Shown piece after piece: positions 35,915-43,988 of a stretch of 64,000 bases of DNA. The stretch spans positions 44,546 through 108,545 of the forward strand of contig JAZNBK010000041.1 in NCBI GenBank assembly GCA_045587025.1, given 5' to 3'. The stretch is from UBA1740 sp045587025. GTDB lineage: Bacteria > Bacillota > Clostridia > Oscillospirales > CAG-272. The notes below the pieces were generated by a model, which was given only the letters and a program-made list of their open reading frames with translations, had not been told where the DNA came from and did no database searches. Each line of letters begins with the position of its first letter. The first letter of the stretch is position 1. A program made the position numbers and the translations under genes.

Positions 35915-37024
35915 ATGAAAATTCTATTGACAGGCGGCGGTACTGCGGGGCACGTAAATCCCGCAATAGCGATAGCTCAGATAATAAAGGAAAACAATAA
36001 GGATGCAGAAATTGCGTTCGTAGGCACGAGCCGAGGCATTGAAAACAAATTGGTAACGAATGCGGGCTTTCCTATATATCATACAAAAATTATGGGCCTC
36101 TCGCGCAGTATTTCTCCAAAGAACCTTTACGCTCTGTGGCTCGCATTCTACTCGCCGTTAAAGGCGAGGGCGCTCGTTCGAAAATTCAAGCCGGACCTCA
36201 TCGTAGGAACAGGCGGATACGTGTGCTGGCCGACGTTAAAGGCAGGTGTCAGCTTAGGCGTAAAAACTGCGCTCCACGAGTCAAACGTCGTGCCCGGCGT
36301 TGCAGTTAAGATGCTGCAAGACAGCGTAGACAAGATACTTCTGAACTTTGAAGAAAGCAAAAAAGAATTAAAGCACCCCGAAAAAGCTATCACGGTAGGA
36401 AACCCTATGAGAGTTGGCTTCAAGCTCGGAAACAGAGAAAAAACGCGCAATGAGCTCGGGTTAAAGGATGAAGATAAGCTTATCCTCTCCTTTGGCGGAA
36501 GCTTAGGGGCGGCAGAGGTAAATAACGCCTGTATCGAAATGATGGCGAATTACTCAAGTAAAAACGAAAACGTTTTCCATATTCACGCCACTGGCGAAAA
36601 AAATTACGAGGGGTGCAAGGCAAAATTCGATTCCCTTATTCCCTCCCCATCAGCCAACGTTAAAATAGAAAAGTATATAGATAATATGCCCGAGCTTATG
36701 AGCGCCTGCGACGTCGTTATCGCGAGAGCGGGGGCAATGACGCTTTCCGAAATTGCGCTTATGGGAAAGGCAAGCATCCTTATCCCGTCTCCAAACGTAA
36801 CTAATAATCATCAATATAAAAATGCGAAAGCACTCTCAGATAAAGACGCAACTCTGCTTTTAGAGGAAAAGGACCTGACCTGCGAAACGCTCACAAGGTC
36901 TGTTAAAAGTATTCTTGAAGATAAGAAAAGAAAAGAACAGCTCGAAGAAAACGTAAAGAGCTTCGCAGTAAGCGACGCGAACAAGAGAGTTTACGAGGAG
37001 CTTATAAAGCTCATAAAGGAATAG
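35915..37024 (+). CDS. murG: UDP-GlcNAc:lipid I GlcNAc transferase
   Basis: Membrane-associated GT-B glycosyltransferase that converts lipid I to lipid II. 369 residues with the N-terminal GGGTAGHVNPAIAIA loop, GTGGYVCWPTLKA, LHESNVVPG, and C-terminal SFGGSLGAAEVN and ARAGAMTLSEI donor-site motifs. AAAAGGAG lies before the ATG. Lies between ftsW and divIB; murC/murB, which often follow, are not present. Confidence 0.97.
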   Translation: MKILLTGGGTAGHVNPAIAIAQIIKENNKDAEIAFVGTSRGIENKLVTNAGFPIYHTKIMGLSRSISPKNLYALWLAFYSPLKARALVRKFKPDLIVGTGGYVCWPTLKAGVSLGVKTALHESNVVPGVAVKMLQDSVDKILLNFEESKKELKHPEKAITVGNPMRVGFKLGNREKTRNELGLKDEDKLILSFGGSLGAAEVNNACIEMMANYSSKNENVFHIHATGEKNYEGCKAKFDSLIPSPSANVKIEKYIDNMPELMSACDVVIARAGAMTLSEIALMGKASILIPSPNVTNNHQYKNAKALSDKDATLLLEEKDLTCETLTRSVKSILEDKKRKEQLEENVKSFAVSDANKRVYEELIKLIKE

Positions 37025-37047
37025 CGCAATCTGAAAGGAAGTAAAAA

Positions 37048-38133
37048 ATGCGATATAATTATGATGACGAGCACACAAAAATTATGCCGTCAGCCAAGGA
37101 TATCCACGCAAAAAAAGAGGCAAAATCCGTGAGCAAAAGCTCGGCAGAACCAAAAGATAGAAGAACCGTCAGAAATCAAAGCGGCGTAAATCGCCCTACG
37201 GGATTCAGACCTGTTTCTGCTGCGCCGCAGTCAGAACTGCAAAAAAAATCCGTACCTCAGAGCAAATCTTCTCCTAAACCCCTGAACGAAAATTATAGTA
37301 AACAAAACGCTGAGCCGACGGCTTCTGCGAGAAGGAAAACCGAGAGGAATAAAAAAGGTCACGTGCCTTCACGGTTTACAGGACTTCTGCTCGCAATTAT
37401 TCTGCTCATTTCGATTATATGCCTGGTTTGTTTTTCAATCTTATCGACTAAAATAACTAATATTTATATTAAAGACGAGGACAATGGCTTTAACGATTTC
37501 ATTCTCTCCTCCTGCGAAAAGCTAAAGGGAAAATCATACCTTTTCATCTCCACAAAAGCCATAGAAGCGGAAATACTGAAAGAATCTCCTTTGATTAAGG
37601 ACGTTAAGTTTACAGGTAAATTTCCAAGAAAGCTGCAAATTTCGGCAATCTACGATAATCCCGATTTTTACACCGTTGCAAACGACGTCGTATATACCCT
37701 GAATTCAGACCTGAAGGTGCTGGGAATGTCTGATATAAGCGATGAAGCCACACTATCGGAGGCGTCCCTTGTCAAACTCCTTCTGCCCGAATTTAAAGAA
37801 GCAAAATTGGGAGAATTTCTGGAGTTTACAAGCAGTGACGCCTATATAAAAAGAGTTTGCGACGCGCTTTGCAGCTACACTGCTCTCGGTGAAATTTCTT
37901 TTATTAATTTGACCAACACGCAAAGGATATACTTCATTTTTGACACCAACTACCGCTGCGATTTAGGCGACTCGGGCGACCTTGATACAAAGCTCATCTC
38001 TGCCGAAAATATATACGAAAAGAAGATAATACCTATAAAAAGCGCTTCCCCGAACAGAACCGCAATAATTAACGTTGCTACCCCCGCTTCCGCAAGCATA
38101 AGAACCGACGTGGATTTGGGTGTAACGAAGTAA
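37048..38133 (+). CDS. divIB: Cell division protein DivIB/FtsQ
   Basis: Bitopic divisome protein, partner of FtsL and DivIC. 361 residues: a basic, disordered cytoplasmic tail (1-108), one transmembrane helix (about 111-133, LLLAIILLISIICLVCFSIL), then a POTRA domain and beta domain. The POTRA has FNDFILSSCEKLKGKSYLFI and SPLIKDVKFTGKFPRKLQI, the typical P-L-V/I-x-x-V-x-V/F-x-R pattern. Last gene of the mraZ-led run; ftsZ has a separate promoter after a 251-base gap. Confidence 0.9.
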   Translation: MRYNYDDEHTKIMPSAKDIHAKKEAKSVSKSSAEPKDRRTVRNQSGVNRPTGFRPVSAAPQSELQKKSVPQSKSSPKPLNENYSKQNAEPTASARRKTERNKKGHVPSRFTGLLLAIILLISIICLVCFSILSTKITNIYIKDEDNGFNDFILSSCEKLKGKSYLFISTKAIEAEILKESPLIKDVKFTGKFPRKLQISAIYDNPDFYTVANDVVYTLNSDLKVLGMSDISDEATLSEASLVKLLLPEFKEAKLGEFLEFTSSDAYIKRVCDALCSYTALGEISFINLTNTQRIYFIFDTNYRCDLGDSGDLDTKLISAENIYEKKIIPIKSASPNRTAIINVATPASASIRTDVDLGVTK

Positions 38134-38208
38134 TTTCTCAGTTTTTTCTTGTATGATAAAAAACTATGCAAAAAAATGTTAACAAACGGTTAATTTTTGC
38201 AAAAATGC

Positions 38209-38238
38209 TTGAAAATAACCCCCTAAAAATTGTATTAT
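38209..38238 (+). promoter_or_regulatory. Promoter of ftsZ
   Basis: TTGAAA, 18-base spacer, TATTAT, giving a start near 38245 and a leader of about 140 bases. It allows ftsZ to be expressed apart from the dcw operon. Confidence 0.75.
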
Positions 38239-38256
38239 ATAACCATAAGGTTATAT
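38237..38256 (+). promoter_or_regulatory. Palindrome overlapping the ftsZ start site
   Basis: Perfect 8-bp inverted repeat ATATAACC-ATAA-GGTTATAT, covering the end of the -10 box and the predicted +1 of ftsZ. The position is that of a repressor operator; the binding protein is unknown. Confidence 0.6.
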
Positions 38257-38384
38257 TAGATTAAACTTGAAATGTCATCGTATTTTTCGTGTGCCATTTT
38301 TTAATCTAAGCAACACGATTTTAAAAACAAACAGGGGGCATCGGACAAGCGCCGAGCGCTTATCTGTCACGGGAGGTATCATTT

Positions 38385-39497
38385 ATGGACTTTAATTTTC
38401 AGGCAGAAGAAACAGTGACCAACGTTAACATTAAGGTTATCGGTGTTGGCGGCGGCGGTAACAACGCAGTAAATAGAATGATTTTCAGCAATATCAGGGG
38501 TGTTGAGTTCATTGCTATCAACACAGACATTCAGGCGCTCGAGAGCTCAAGCGCTTCTAAAAAGTTGATTATCGGTAACAAGCTTACAAAGGGACACGGC
38601 GCAGGCGCCTTCCCCGAAACGGGAAGAAAAGCCGCAGAAGAAAGTCTCGACGAGATAAAAGAGCTTATCGGCGACGCTGATATGGTATTTATCACAGCCG
38701 GTATGGGTGGCGGAACCGGTACAGGAGCTGCTCCCGTAGTTGCTAAGGTTGCTCGTGAAATGGGCGTTTTGACCGTTGCAATCGTTACAAAGCCCTTTAG
38801 CTTTGAAGGCAGAAAGAGAATGCTTCAGGCAGAGGAAGGCGTTAAAGCCCTTAAAGAATATGCTGACTCCCTCATCATTATCCCCAACGATAGATTAAAG
38901 CAGATTTCAGACGGACATCTCACGATGGTTAAGGCGTTTGAAATGGCGGACGACACTCTTCGCAAGGGTGTGCAGAGCGTATCCGAATTGGTTAACATTC
39001 CTGCATTTATCAACCTCGACTTCGCCGACGTTTCTTCCGTTATGACGGATGCCGGCTTGGCTCATATGGGCGTTGGTAGCGCGACAGGCGAGGATAAGGC
39101 TCAGCTTGCAGCAAAGGCGGCTATCTCCTCTCCCCTTTTGGAGACCTCCATCGAGGGCGCTACGGGTATCTTGGTAAGCATCACCGCTTCCCCCGATATC
39201 AGTCTCGACGATATCACCTTGGCTTCCGACTTGATTGCCGAAGAAGCTCATCCCGACGCAAACATCATTTGGGGCGCAGCGTTTGACCCTGAGCTTGATG
39301 ATGAAATGCGTATCACGGTAATCGCAACCGGTTTTGAAAGCGGAAAGAAATTTAGAGAAACAACACCTGCTTCTCCCGTAGCGGAAAGCAAGGAACCTCA
39401 GTTCGTTTCAGACGGTTCTGCAAGAAGCTCTGAGGAATCTGATTACGACGACATCCTTTCTCTCTTAGGAAAAGGAAAAGCTCCAAGAAGATTTTAA
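38385..39497 (+). CDS. ftsZ: Cell division GTPase FtsZ
   Basis: Tubulin homologue that forms the Z-ring. 370 residues; GTP-binding VGGGGNNAVNRM near 21, tubulin signature GGGTGTGAAP at 108-117, the T7-loop NLDFADV near 210. The variable C-terminus ends in DDILSLLGKGKAPRRF, a basic tail with a DILSLL stretch in the place of the usual FtsA/SepF-binding peptide. GGGAGG precedes the ATG. An AAGCGC-CGA-GCGCTT hairpin (38347-38361) stands 10 bases ahead of the ribosome site. ftsA is not adjacent. Confidence 0.98.
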   Translation: MDFNFQAEETVTNVNIKVIGVGGGGNNAVNRMIFSNIRGVEFIAINTDIQALESSSASKKLIIGNKLTKGHGAGAFPETGRKAAEESLDEIKELIGDADMVFITAGMGGGTGTGAAPVVAKVAREMGVLTVAIVTKPFSFEGRKRMLQAEEGVKALKEYADSLIIIPNDRLKQISDGHLTMVKAFEMADDTLRKGVQSVSELVNIPAFINLDFADVSSVMTDAGLAHMGVGSATGEDKAQLAAKAAISSPLLETSIEGATGILVSITASPDISLDDITLASDLIAEEAHPDANIIWGAAFDPELDDEMRITVIATGFESGKKFRETTPASPVAESKEPQFVSDGSARSSEESDYDDILSLLGKGKAPRRF

Positions 39498-39510
39498 TCT
39501 TACATAATAG

Positions 39511-39912
39511 AAAAGGTAGCAATAATTGGACGTACTCTTAAGGACAGTTTTAAAATCCGATAGAATACGATAATACTACCGACAGGAAAAGGACAGAGAA
39601 AGCAACTGCAAATTCTCTGTCCTCTTTTCTTGACAAGCACTGCATCTGTGTCCACAGATGCTATTTTATTTTGGTGATATGTTTACTTTCGCAAACGCGA
39701 TATATTTTCGCTTGCGTGAAAATGCGATATTATCTCCCTTTTGGTCGGTAGCGATATGATATAAATTCCTCGCGCCAAGCATACTACACGCCCAAAGGGC
39801 ATATCGCATCGAAGATATATCGCACGCAGCGCGCGTATATCACAAATCTTACGAGGGATTTATATCGCTGCGTAGTGTCCTTAAGGGCACTACGCTAAGC
39901 TTGCTACCTTTT
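39511..39912. repeat. MITE-like palindromic element with terminal inverted repeats
   Basis: The ends 39511-39546 and 39876-39912 are inverted repeats: the outer 12 bases (AAAAGGTAGCAA / TTGCTACCTTTT) match perfectly and the inner 15 match 13 of 15. Inside are further palindromes: GCATCTGTG-TC-CACAGATGC (39642-39661), ATATAAATTCCTCG facing CGAGGGATTTATAT (about 39760 and 39852), and GCGTAGTG...CACTACGC (39870-39895). There is also a series of GCGATATA/TATATCGC motifs. There is no ORF and no clear target duplication. It fills most of the 458-base ftsZ-typA gap and looks like a non-autonomous mobile or REP-like element. Confidence 0.6.
39590..39630 (+). terminator. Terminator after ftsZ
   Basis: Perfect 11-bp stem AGGACAGAGAA/TTCTCTGTCCT with a 12-base loop, followed by CTTTTCTT. 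It lies inside the inverted-repeat element, about 93 bases after the ftsZ stop. Confidence 0.8.
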
Positions 39913-39955
39913 TTGTTTTTCATAAAAATTCTGTAGAAATAATCTTTAGCGATTT

Positions 39956-41782
39956 TTATGCCTTTTTTCTTTGCGCCTCGGCTTTGAGACGCGTGGGGGT
40001 GTCGAGTATTCTCTTGCGAAGTCGAATGTGCTTTGGCGTTACCTCGATAAGCTCGTCCTCGGCGATAAATTCGATTGCTTCCTCCAAGCTCATATTTCTT
40101 GGAGTAATAAGCGTAAGCGCCTCGTCCGCGCCCTTTGAGCGTACCGCTGTCAGATGCTTTTTCTTACACACGTTTACGCTGATATCTCCCTGCTTCGGAT
40201 TTTCGCCTACTATCATACCCTCGTATACCTCTACAGAAGCGCCTACGAACAAAGGACCTCTATCCTGTGTATAGTATAATCCGTAGCTCGTCGTTTCTCC
40301 CGTTTCACTTGCGACGAGCGAGCCGGTAAAGCGGACGTTTATATCGCCCTTATAAGGGGCGTAGCCCTCAAATATCGTATTGAGTATTCCCTCTCCTCTC
40401 GTGTCGGTCATAAACTCGCTTCTATAGCCGAAAAGACAACGGGTAGGAATAAGATAGAAAAGACGCTGTCTTGAACCGCGAAGCTGCATATCGAGAAGCT
40501 CGCCCTTTCTTGCGCCCAGCTTTTCCATTACCGAGCCGATATATTCCTCGGGCACGTCTATTTCAACACGCTCGATTGGCTCGTGCTTCACACCGTCAAT
40601 CTCTTTAAACAAAACGTGCGGAGTGGAGCAAGCCAACTCGTAGCCCTCTCTTCTCATCGTCTCTATCAAAATAGACAGGTGCATTTCTCCGCGTCCCGCG
40701 ACCTTGAAGCTCTCGGTAGTATCGCCGTCTGAAACTCTGAGCGAAACGTCCTTGAGAAGCTCCTTGTAAAGCCGTTCACGAAGATGACGGCTCGTTACGA
40801 ACTTGCCTTCTCTGCCTGCAAAGGGGCTATCGTTTACCGAGAAGGTCATTTCCATGGTCGGCTCGCTCACCTTTACAAATTCGAGCGGTTCAATTGCGTT
40901 AAGAGAGGTAACCGTATCACCGATATTGATTTCTTCGGCTCCCGAGAAGCATACGATATCACCTACGCGCGCGCTATCCACCTTCACTCTGCTAAGACCG
41001 TCAAACTGGTATATAGAAACGATTTTCGCGCGCTTGTGGCTCTCTGACGAATGATAATTCGATATAGCGACCTCTTGATTCACCTTCAGCGTTCCTCTTT
41101 CGATACGTCCGATACCGATTCTGCCGACGTAGTCATTATAGTCGATAGAGGAAACGAGGAGCTGTAATTCCTCAGCGTCCTCTCCCTCAGGACAGGGGAT
41201 ATATTCTAAAATCGTATTGAAAAGCGGTTTTAAATCCGTTCCGCTCTCAAAGGGCGAAAGCGAAGCCGTTCCTGCTCTGCCCGAGCAGAAAAGCATCGGA
41301 GAATCGAGCTGCTCGTCGGTGGCGTTCAGATCCATCAGAAGCTCGAGGACCTCCTCCTCGACCTCCTCAAGCCGCGCGTCAGGGCGGTCGATTTTATTTA
41401 CTACTACGATAACTCTATGATTAAGGGAAAGCGCCTTTTCAAGAACGAAGCGCGTCTGAGGCATAGGGCCTTCCGCCGCGTCAACCAACAAAATTACGCC
41501 GTTCACCATCTTCAAAATACGCTCAACCTCGCCGCCAAAATCGGCGTGTCCGGGAGTATCTACAATATTTATCTTAACGTCGCCGTAATGCACCGCCGTA
41601 TTTTTCGCAAGAATAGTAATGCCGCGCTCCTTTTCGATAGCATTATTATCCATTACTCTTTCTTCGGTTACCTGATTTTCACGATATACGCCTCCCTGAC
41701 GAAGCATTTCGTCGACGAGAGTGGTTTTTCCATGGTCAACGTGCGCTATAATAGCAACATTTCTCAAATCCGTGCGTTTCAA
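39956..41782 (-). CDS. typA: Translational GTPase TypA/BipA
   Basis: Ribosome-associated GTPase of the EF-G family, involved in stress responses and 50S assembly. 608 residues, standard length; P-loop AHVDHGKTTLVDEM, switch I RGITI, DTPGHADFGGEVER, NKIDRPDAR, and the TypA-specific C-terminus ending KTHIR-like (EVTPKHIRLRKRIL). Starts at TTG 41782 behind GAGGTAAG. Promoter at 41832-41861. Monocistronic by context, convergent with ftsZ. Confidence 0.97.
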   Translation of the reverse strand: MKRTDLRNVAIIAHVDHGKTTLVDEMLRQGGVYRENQVTEERVMDNNAIEKERGITILAKNTAVHYGDVKINIVDTPGHADFGGEVERILKMVNGVILLVDAAEGPMPQTRFVLEKALSLNHRVIVVVNKIDRPDARLEEVEEEVLELLMDLNATDEQLDSPMLFCSGRAGTASLSPFESGTDLKPLFNTILEYIPCPEGEDAEELQLLVSSIDYNDYVGRIGIGRIERGTLKVNQEVAISNYHSSESHKRAKIVSIYQFDGLSRVKVDSARVGDIVCFSGAEEINIGDTVTSLNAIEPLEFVKVSEPTMEMTFSVNDSPFAGREGKFVTSRHLRERLYKELLKDVSLRVSDGDTTESFKVAGRGEMHLSILIETMRREGYELACSTPHVLFKEIDGVKHEPIERVEIDVPEEYIGSVMEKLGARKGELLDMQLRGSRQRLFYLIPTRCLFGYRSEFMTDTRGEGILNTIFEGYAPYKGDINVRFTGSLVASETGETTSYGLYYTQDRGPLFVGASVEVYEGMIVGENPKQGDISVNVCKKKHLTAVRSKGADEALTLITPRNMSLEEAIEFIAEDELIEVTPKHIRLRKRILDTPTRLKAEAQRKKA

Positions 41783-41831
41783 AATTCTTACCTCTTTTTC
41801 ATCTTCTATATAGAAATTAATTAACTTAGAT

Positions 41832-41861
41832 ATTATATCACAATTTTTATAGTAATTACAA
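41832..41861 (-). promoter_or_regulatory. Promoter of typA
   Basis: Minus-strand TTGTAA, 18-base spacer, TATAAT, 50 bases before the start codon. A second possible -35 (TTGACA with TATAAA at 16 bases) overlaps it just upstream. The 455-base gap 41783-42237 also contains the divergent promoter and leader ORF of the CBS-domain gene. Confidence 0.7.
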
Positions 41862-42010
41862 TAGTTTTGTCAAAATATTTGTTTTTTTTCCTGCTTTTTG
41901 CAGGCGCAATTCAGACGGCTTTTTCTTGTTTTATACGCATAACGATTATATATTTTTCCTTGATTTCCAAGTGTTTAATCCGCTTCTCTGCGATTTTTAT
42001 CATATTTCTA

Positions 42011-42039
42011 TTGATTTTTATGTATCAATATGTTATAAT
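42011..42039 (+). promoter_or_regulatory. Promoter of the leader ORF and CorC/HlyC-type gene
   Basis: TTGATT, 17-base spacer, TATAAT. Start near 42046, so the transcript has a leader of about 190 bases that includes a translated-looking 36-codon ORF. Confidence 0.8.
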
Positions 42040-42071
42040 GAATGAAATATAACAAAAAAGGAGTTGGTTTT

Positions 42072-42182
42072 GTGGATTCGCTTCCGCGAAGTAGGTGGTA
42101 TATTATCAATACTTCACCTCTGAAAAAATATAACGTAAGGTTTGTTGACTGGTTACGTGTTTGGGTATCGAATATAAATTGA
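42072..42182 (+). CDS. 36-residue leader peptide ORF upstream of the CBS transporter gene
   Basis: GTG 42072 to TGA 42182 with AAAGGAG 9 bases upstream, directly downstream of a consensus promoter. The product is basic and aromatic-rich: MDSLPRSRWYIINTSP followed by LKKYNVRFVDWLRVWVSNIN. The same RNA can form hairpins TTCGC-TTCC-GCGAA, AGGTG...CACCT and ACGTAA...TTACGT, some mutually overlapping with the coding region. It ends 55 bases before the transporter ATG. It could be a regulatory leader peptide or a small protein; neither is proven. Confidence 0.5.
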   Translation: MDSLPRSRWYIINTSPLKKYNVRFVDWLRVWVSNIN

Positions 42183-42237
42183 TATCTGTATTTTAATCAC
42201 AAAACAAATTATTACCGTATAAATTTTTGGAGGAAAT

Positions 42238-43569
42238 ATGTCAACTTTATTTCAGCAATTGTTATTGCAACTTATTCTTATTTTAATTAACGCTTTTTTT
42301 GCGTCTACCGAGATTGCGGTTATATCCCTTAACGAATCAAAGTTAAAGGCGCGCGCAGAGGACGGCGACAAAAAAGCAGGTAAAATTCTCAAGATTGTAG
42401 AAGAGCCCACGAGGTTTCTTTCAACTATACAAATCGGCATTACCTTGGCAGGATTTTTAGGTTCTGCTTTTGCTGCCGACAACTTTTCGAAAAGACTTTC
42501 GTCCTTCCTTATAAGAACCTTTGATATTTCTCTTTCACAGGCGGATACTATCAATACGATATCGGTCATTATCATTACGCTTATTCTCTCCTTCTTCACT
42601 CTTGTTTTTGGAGAGCTGGTTCCGAAGCGTTTGGCAATGCGTCATAAGGAAAAGCTTGCGCAAGCCACTTGCGGTGCAATTTCCTTTCTCTCTAACGTAT
42701 TGAACCCTATAATTTGGTTTCTGACCGTATCTACTAACTGCGTTCTCCGTATCTTCGGCATCGACCCGAAGGAAAAGGACGAGGTGGTGTCCGAGGAGGA
42801 TATCGTTATTATGCTCGACGCAGGCGTTGACGAAGGGCGCTTCGATGAAAACGACATCGAGTACATAAAGAACGTATTTAAGCTCGACGCAATGTTCGCA
42901 AAGGACGTTATGACTCCGAGAAAATCTCTGTTACTCGTAGAAAATACTGCGACCGACGAAGAAATAATGGGAATCATAGAAAACGAGTGCTTCTCAAGAA
43001 TTCCCGTCTATTCGGAAAATTCCGATAATATTATAGGTATTTTCCATTGCCGTGATTATCTCATCAATCATACAAAGCCGAATTTCAAGCTCGAGGACAT
43101 ATTGTTCGCTCCCACCTTCGTTCCCGAAAGCGCAAAATTAGACGCGCTCTTTAAGGATATGCAGAAGGAGCATCATCACATTGTAATCGTAGTTAACGAG
43201 TTCGGTGAGACTGCGGGTATCGTTACAATGGAGGATATCCTTGAGGAAATCGTGGGCGAAATTTGGGACGAAACCGACGAGGCGGTAGAACCCATAGTAC
43301 AGACGGGCGAGGATACCTATCGCGTATTGTGCTCTGCCCTCACAGAATCGTTCTTTGAATTTTTCTCACTCAAATACGAGGATGCAACCGAAGCCATTAC
43401 GGTAAACGGCTGGATCTCCGAGCTCTTGGGCAATATCCCAGAGCAGGGCTTCTCGTTTGATTATGAAAATCTCTCAATAACAGTTACCGTTGCCGATGAA
43501 TTAATGGCGCACGAAATTTCTGTAAAGGTAAACAAGCCGCAGGAAGATGAAGAAGCAGAAAAGGAATAA
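42238..43569 (+). CDS. CNNM/CorC-HlyC family membrane protein (DUF21-CBS-CorC)
   Basis: 443-residue protein of the hemolysin C/CorB-CorC type, linked to magnesium or cobalt efflux/homeostasis. DUF21 transmembrane domain at residues about 1-190 (three to four helices; NAFFASTEIAVISLNESKL at the start, FGELVPKRLAMR near 125). A CBS pair follows at about 205-330 (DVMTPRKSLLLVE, EFGETAGIVTMEDILEEIVGEI) and a CorC/HlyC domain at about 345-430. TTGGAGG precedes the ATG. Preceded by a structured leader with a short ORF, suggesting regulated expression. Confidence 0.9.
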   Translation: MSTLFQQLLLQLILILINAFFASTEIAVISLNESKLKARAEDGDKKAGKILKIVEEPTRFLSTIQIGITLAGFLGSAFAADNFSKRLSSFLIRTFDISLSQADTINTISVIIITLILSFFTLVFGELVPKRLAMRHKEKLAQATCGAISFLSNVLNPIIWFLTVSTNCVLRIFGIDPKEKDEVVSEEDIVIMLDAGVDEGRFDENDIEYIKNVFKLDAMFAKDVMTPRKSLLLVENTATDEEIMGIIENECFSRIPVYSENSDNIIGIFHCRDYLINHTKPNFKLEDILFAPTFVPESAKLDALFKDMQKEHHHIVIVVNEFGETAGIVTMEDILEEIVGEIWDETDEAVEPIVQTGEDTYRVLCSALTESFFEFFSLKYEDATEAITVNGWISELLGNIPEQGFSFDYENLSITVTVADELMAHEISVKVNKPQEDEEAEKE

Positions 43570-43625
43570 TTCCGTTTTGCTATAAATTATTCGTGAAAAA
43601 ACATATATTTTTTAGCAAATAACTC

Positions 43626-43654
43626 TTGCATTTATGAAAAATATGTGTTATAAT
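43626..43654 (+). promoter_or_regulatory. Promoter of rpmB
   Basis: TTGCAT, 17-base spacer, TATAAT; start near 43661, leader about 65 bases. Confidence 0.82.
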
Positions 43655-43724
43655 AGTTTTTGTCAATTTGTGATGTAAATAAAATATATAAATATCGTTG
43701 CATCGTTTTAGGAGGTGTCAAGAA

Positions 43725-43910
43725 ATGGCAAAGTGTTGTGTATGCGGTAAGAGCGTTGTCTTTGGACATGCAGTTTCGCACTCTAACCGTAAGACTAACA
43801 GAACCTGGAAGCCCAACATTCGTAAAGTAAAGGCGGTTGTTGGTGGCTCAAACAAGACAGTTAGCGTATGTTCTCGCTGTCTGCGTGCAGGCAAGGTAGA
43901 GCGCGCATAA
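43725..43910 (+). CDS. rpmB: 50S ribosomal protein L28 (zinc-type)
   Basis: 61-residue L28 starting at ATG 43725 (MAKCCVCGK) with AGGAGGTG 7 bases upstream; the in-frame start at 43698 is non-conserved. CxxC pairs at residues 4-8 and near 49-52 (CSRCLRAGK) form the zinc-binding C+ version, and the middle reads GHAVSHSNRKTNRTWKPN. Monocistronic, with its own promoter and terminator. Confidence 0.97.
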   Translation: MAKCCVCGKSVVFGHAVSHSNRKTNRTWKPNIRKVKAVVGGSNKTVSVCSRCLRAGKVERA

Positions 43911-43922
43911 TCGAATGAAAAT

Positions 43923-43947
43923 CCGCCAATGATTTTGGCGGTTTTTT
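43923..43947 (+). terminator. Terminator after rpmB
   Basis: 7-bp stem CCGCCAA/TTGGCGG with a 5-base loop followed by six T, 12 bases after the rpmB stop. Confidence 0.92.
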
Positions 43948-43988
43948 CTTTTTAATTCAGTTTAAGTAAATAACTTCAGAGGTGAAAA

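Noticed and set aside
38140..38166. AGTTTTTT...AAAAAACT hairpin after divIB as a terminator
   Set aside because: Almost only A-T pairs and no following T-tract; too weak to call.
38269..38304. Ten-codon ORF upstream of ftsZ (ATGTCATCGTAT...)
   Set aside because: No ribosome binding site and no sign of coding.
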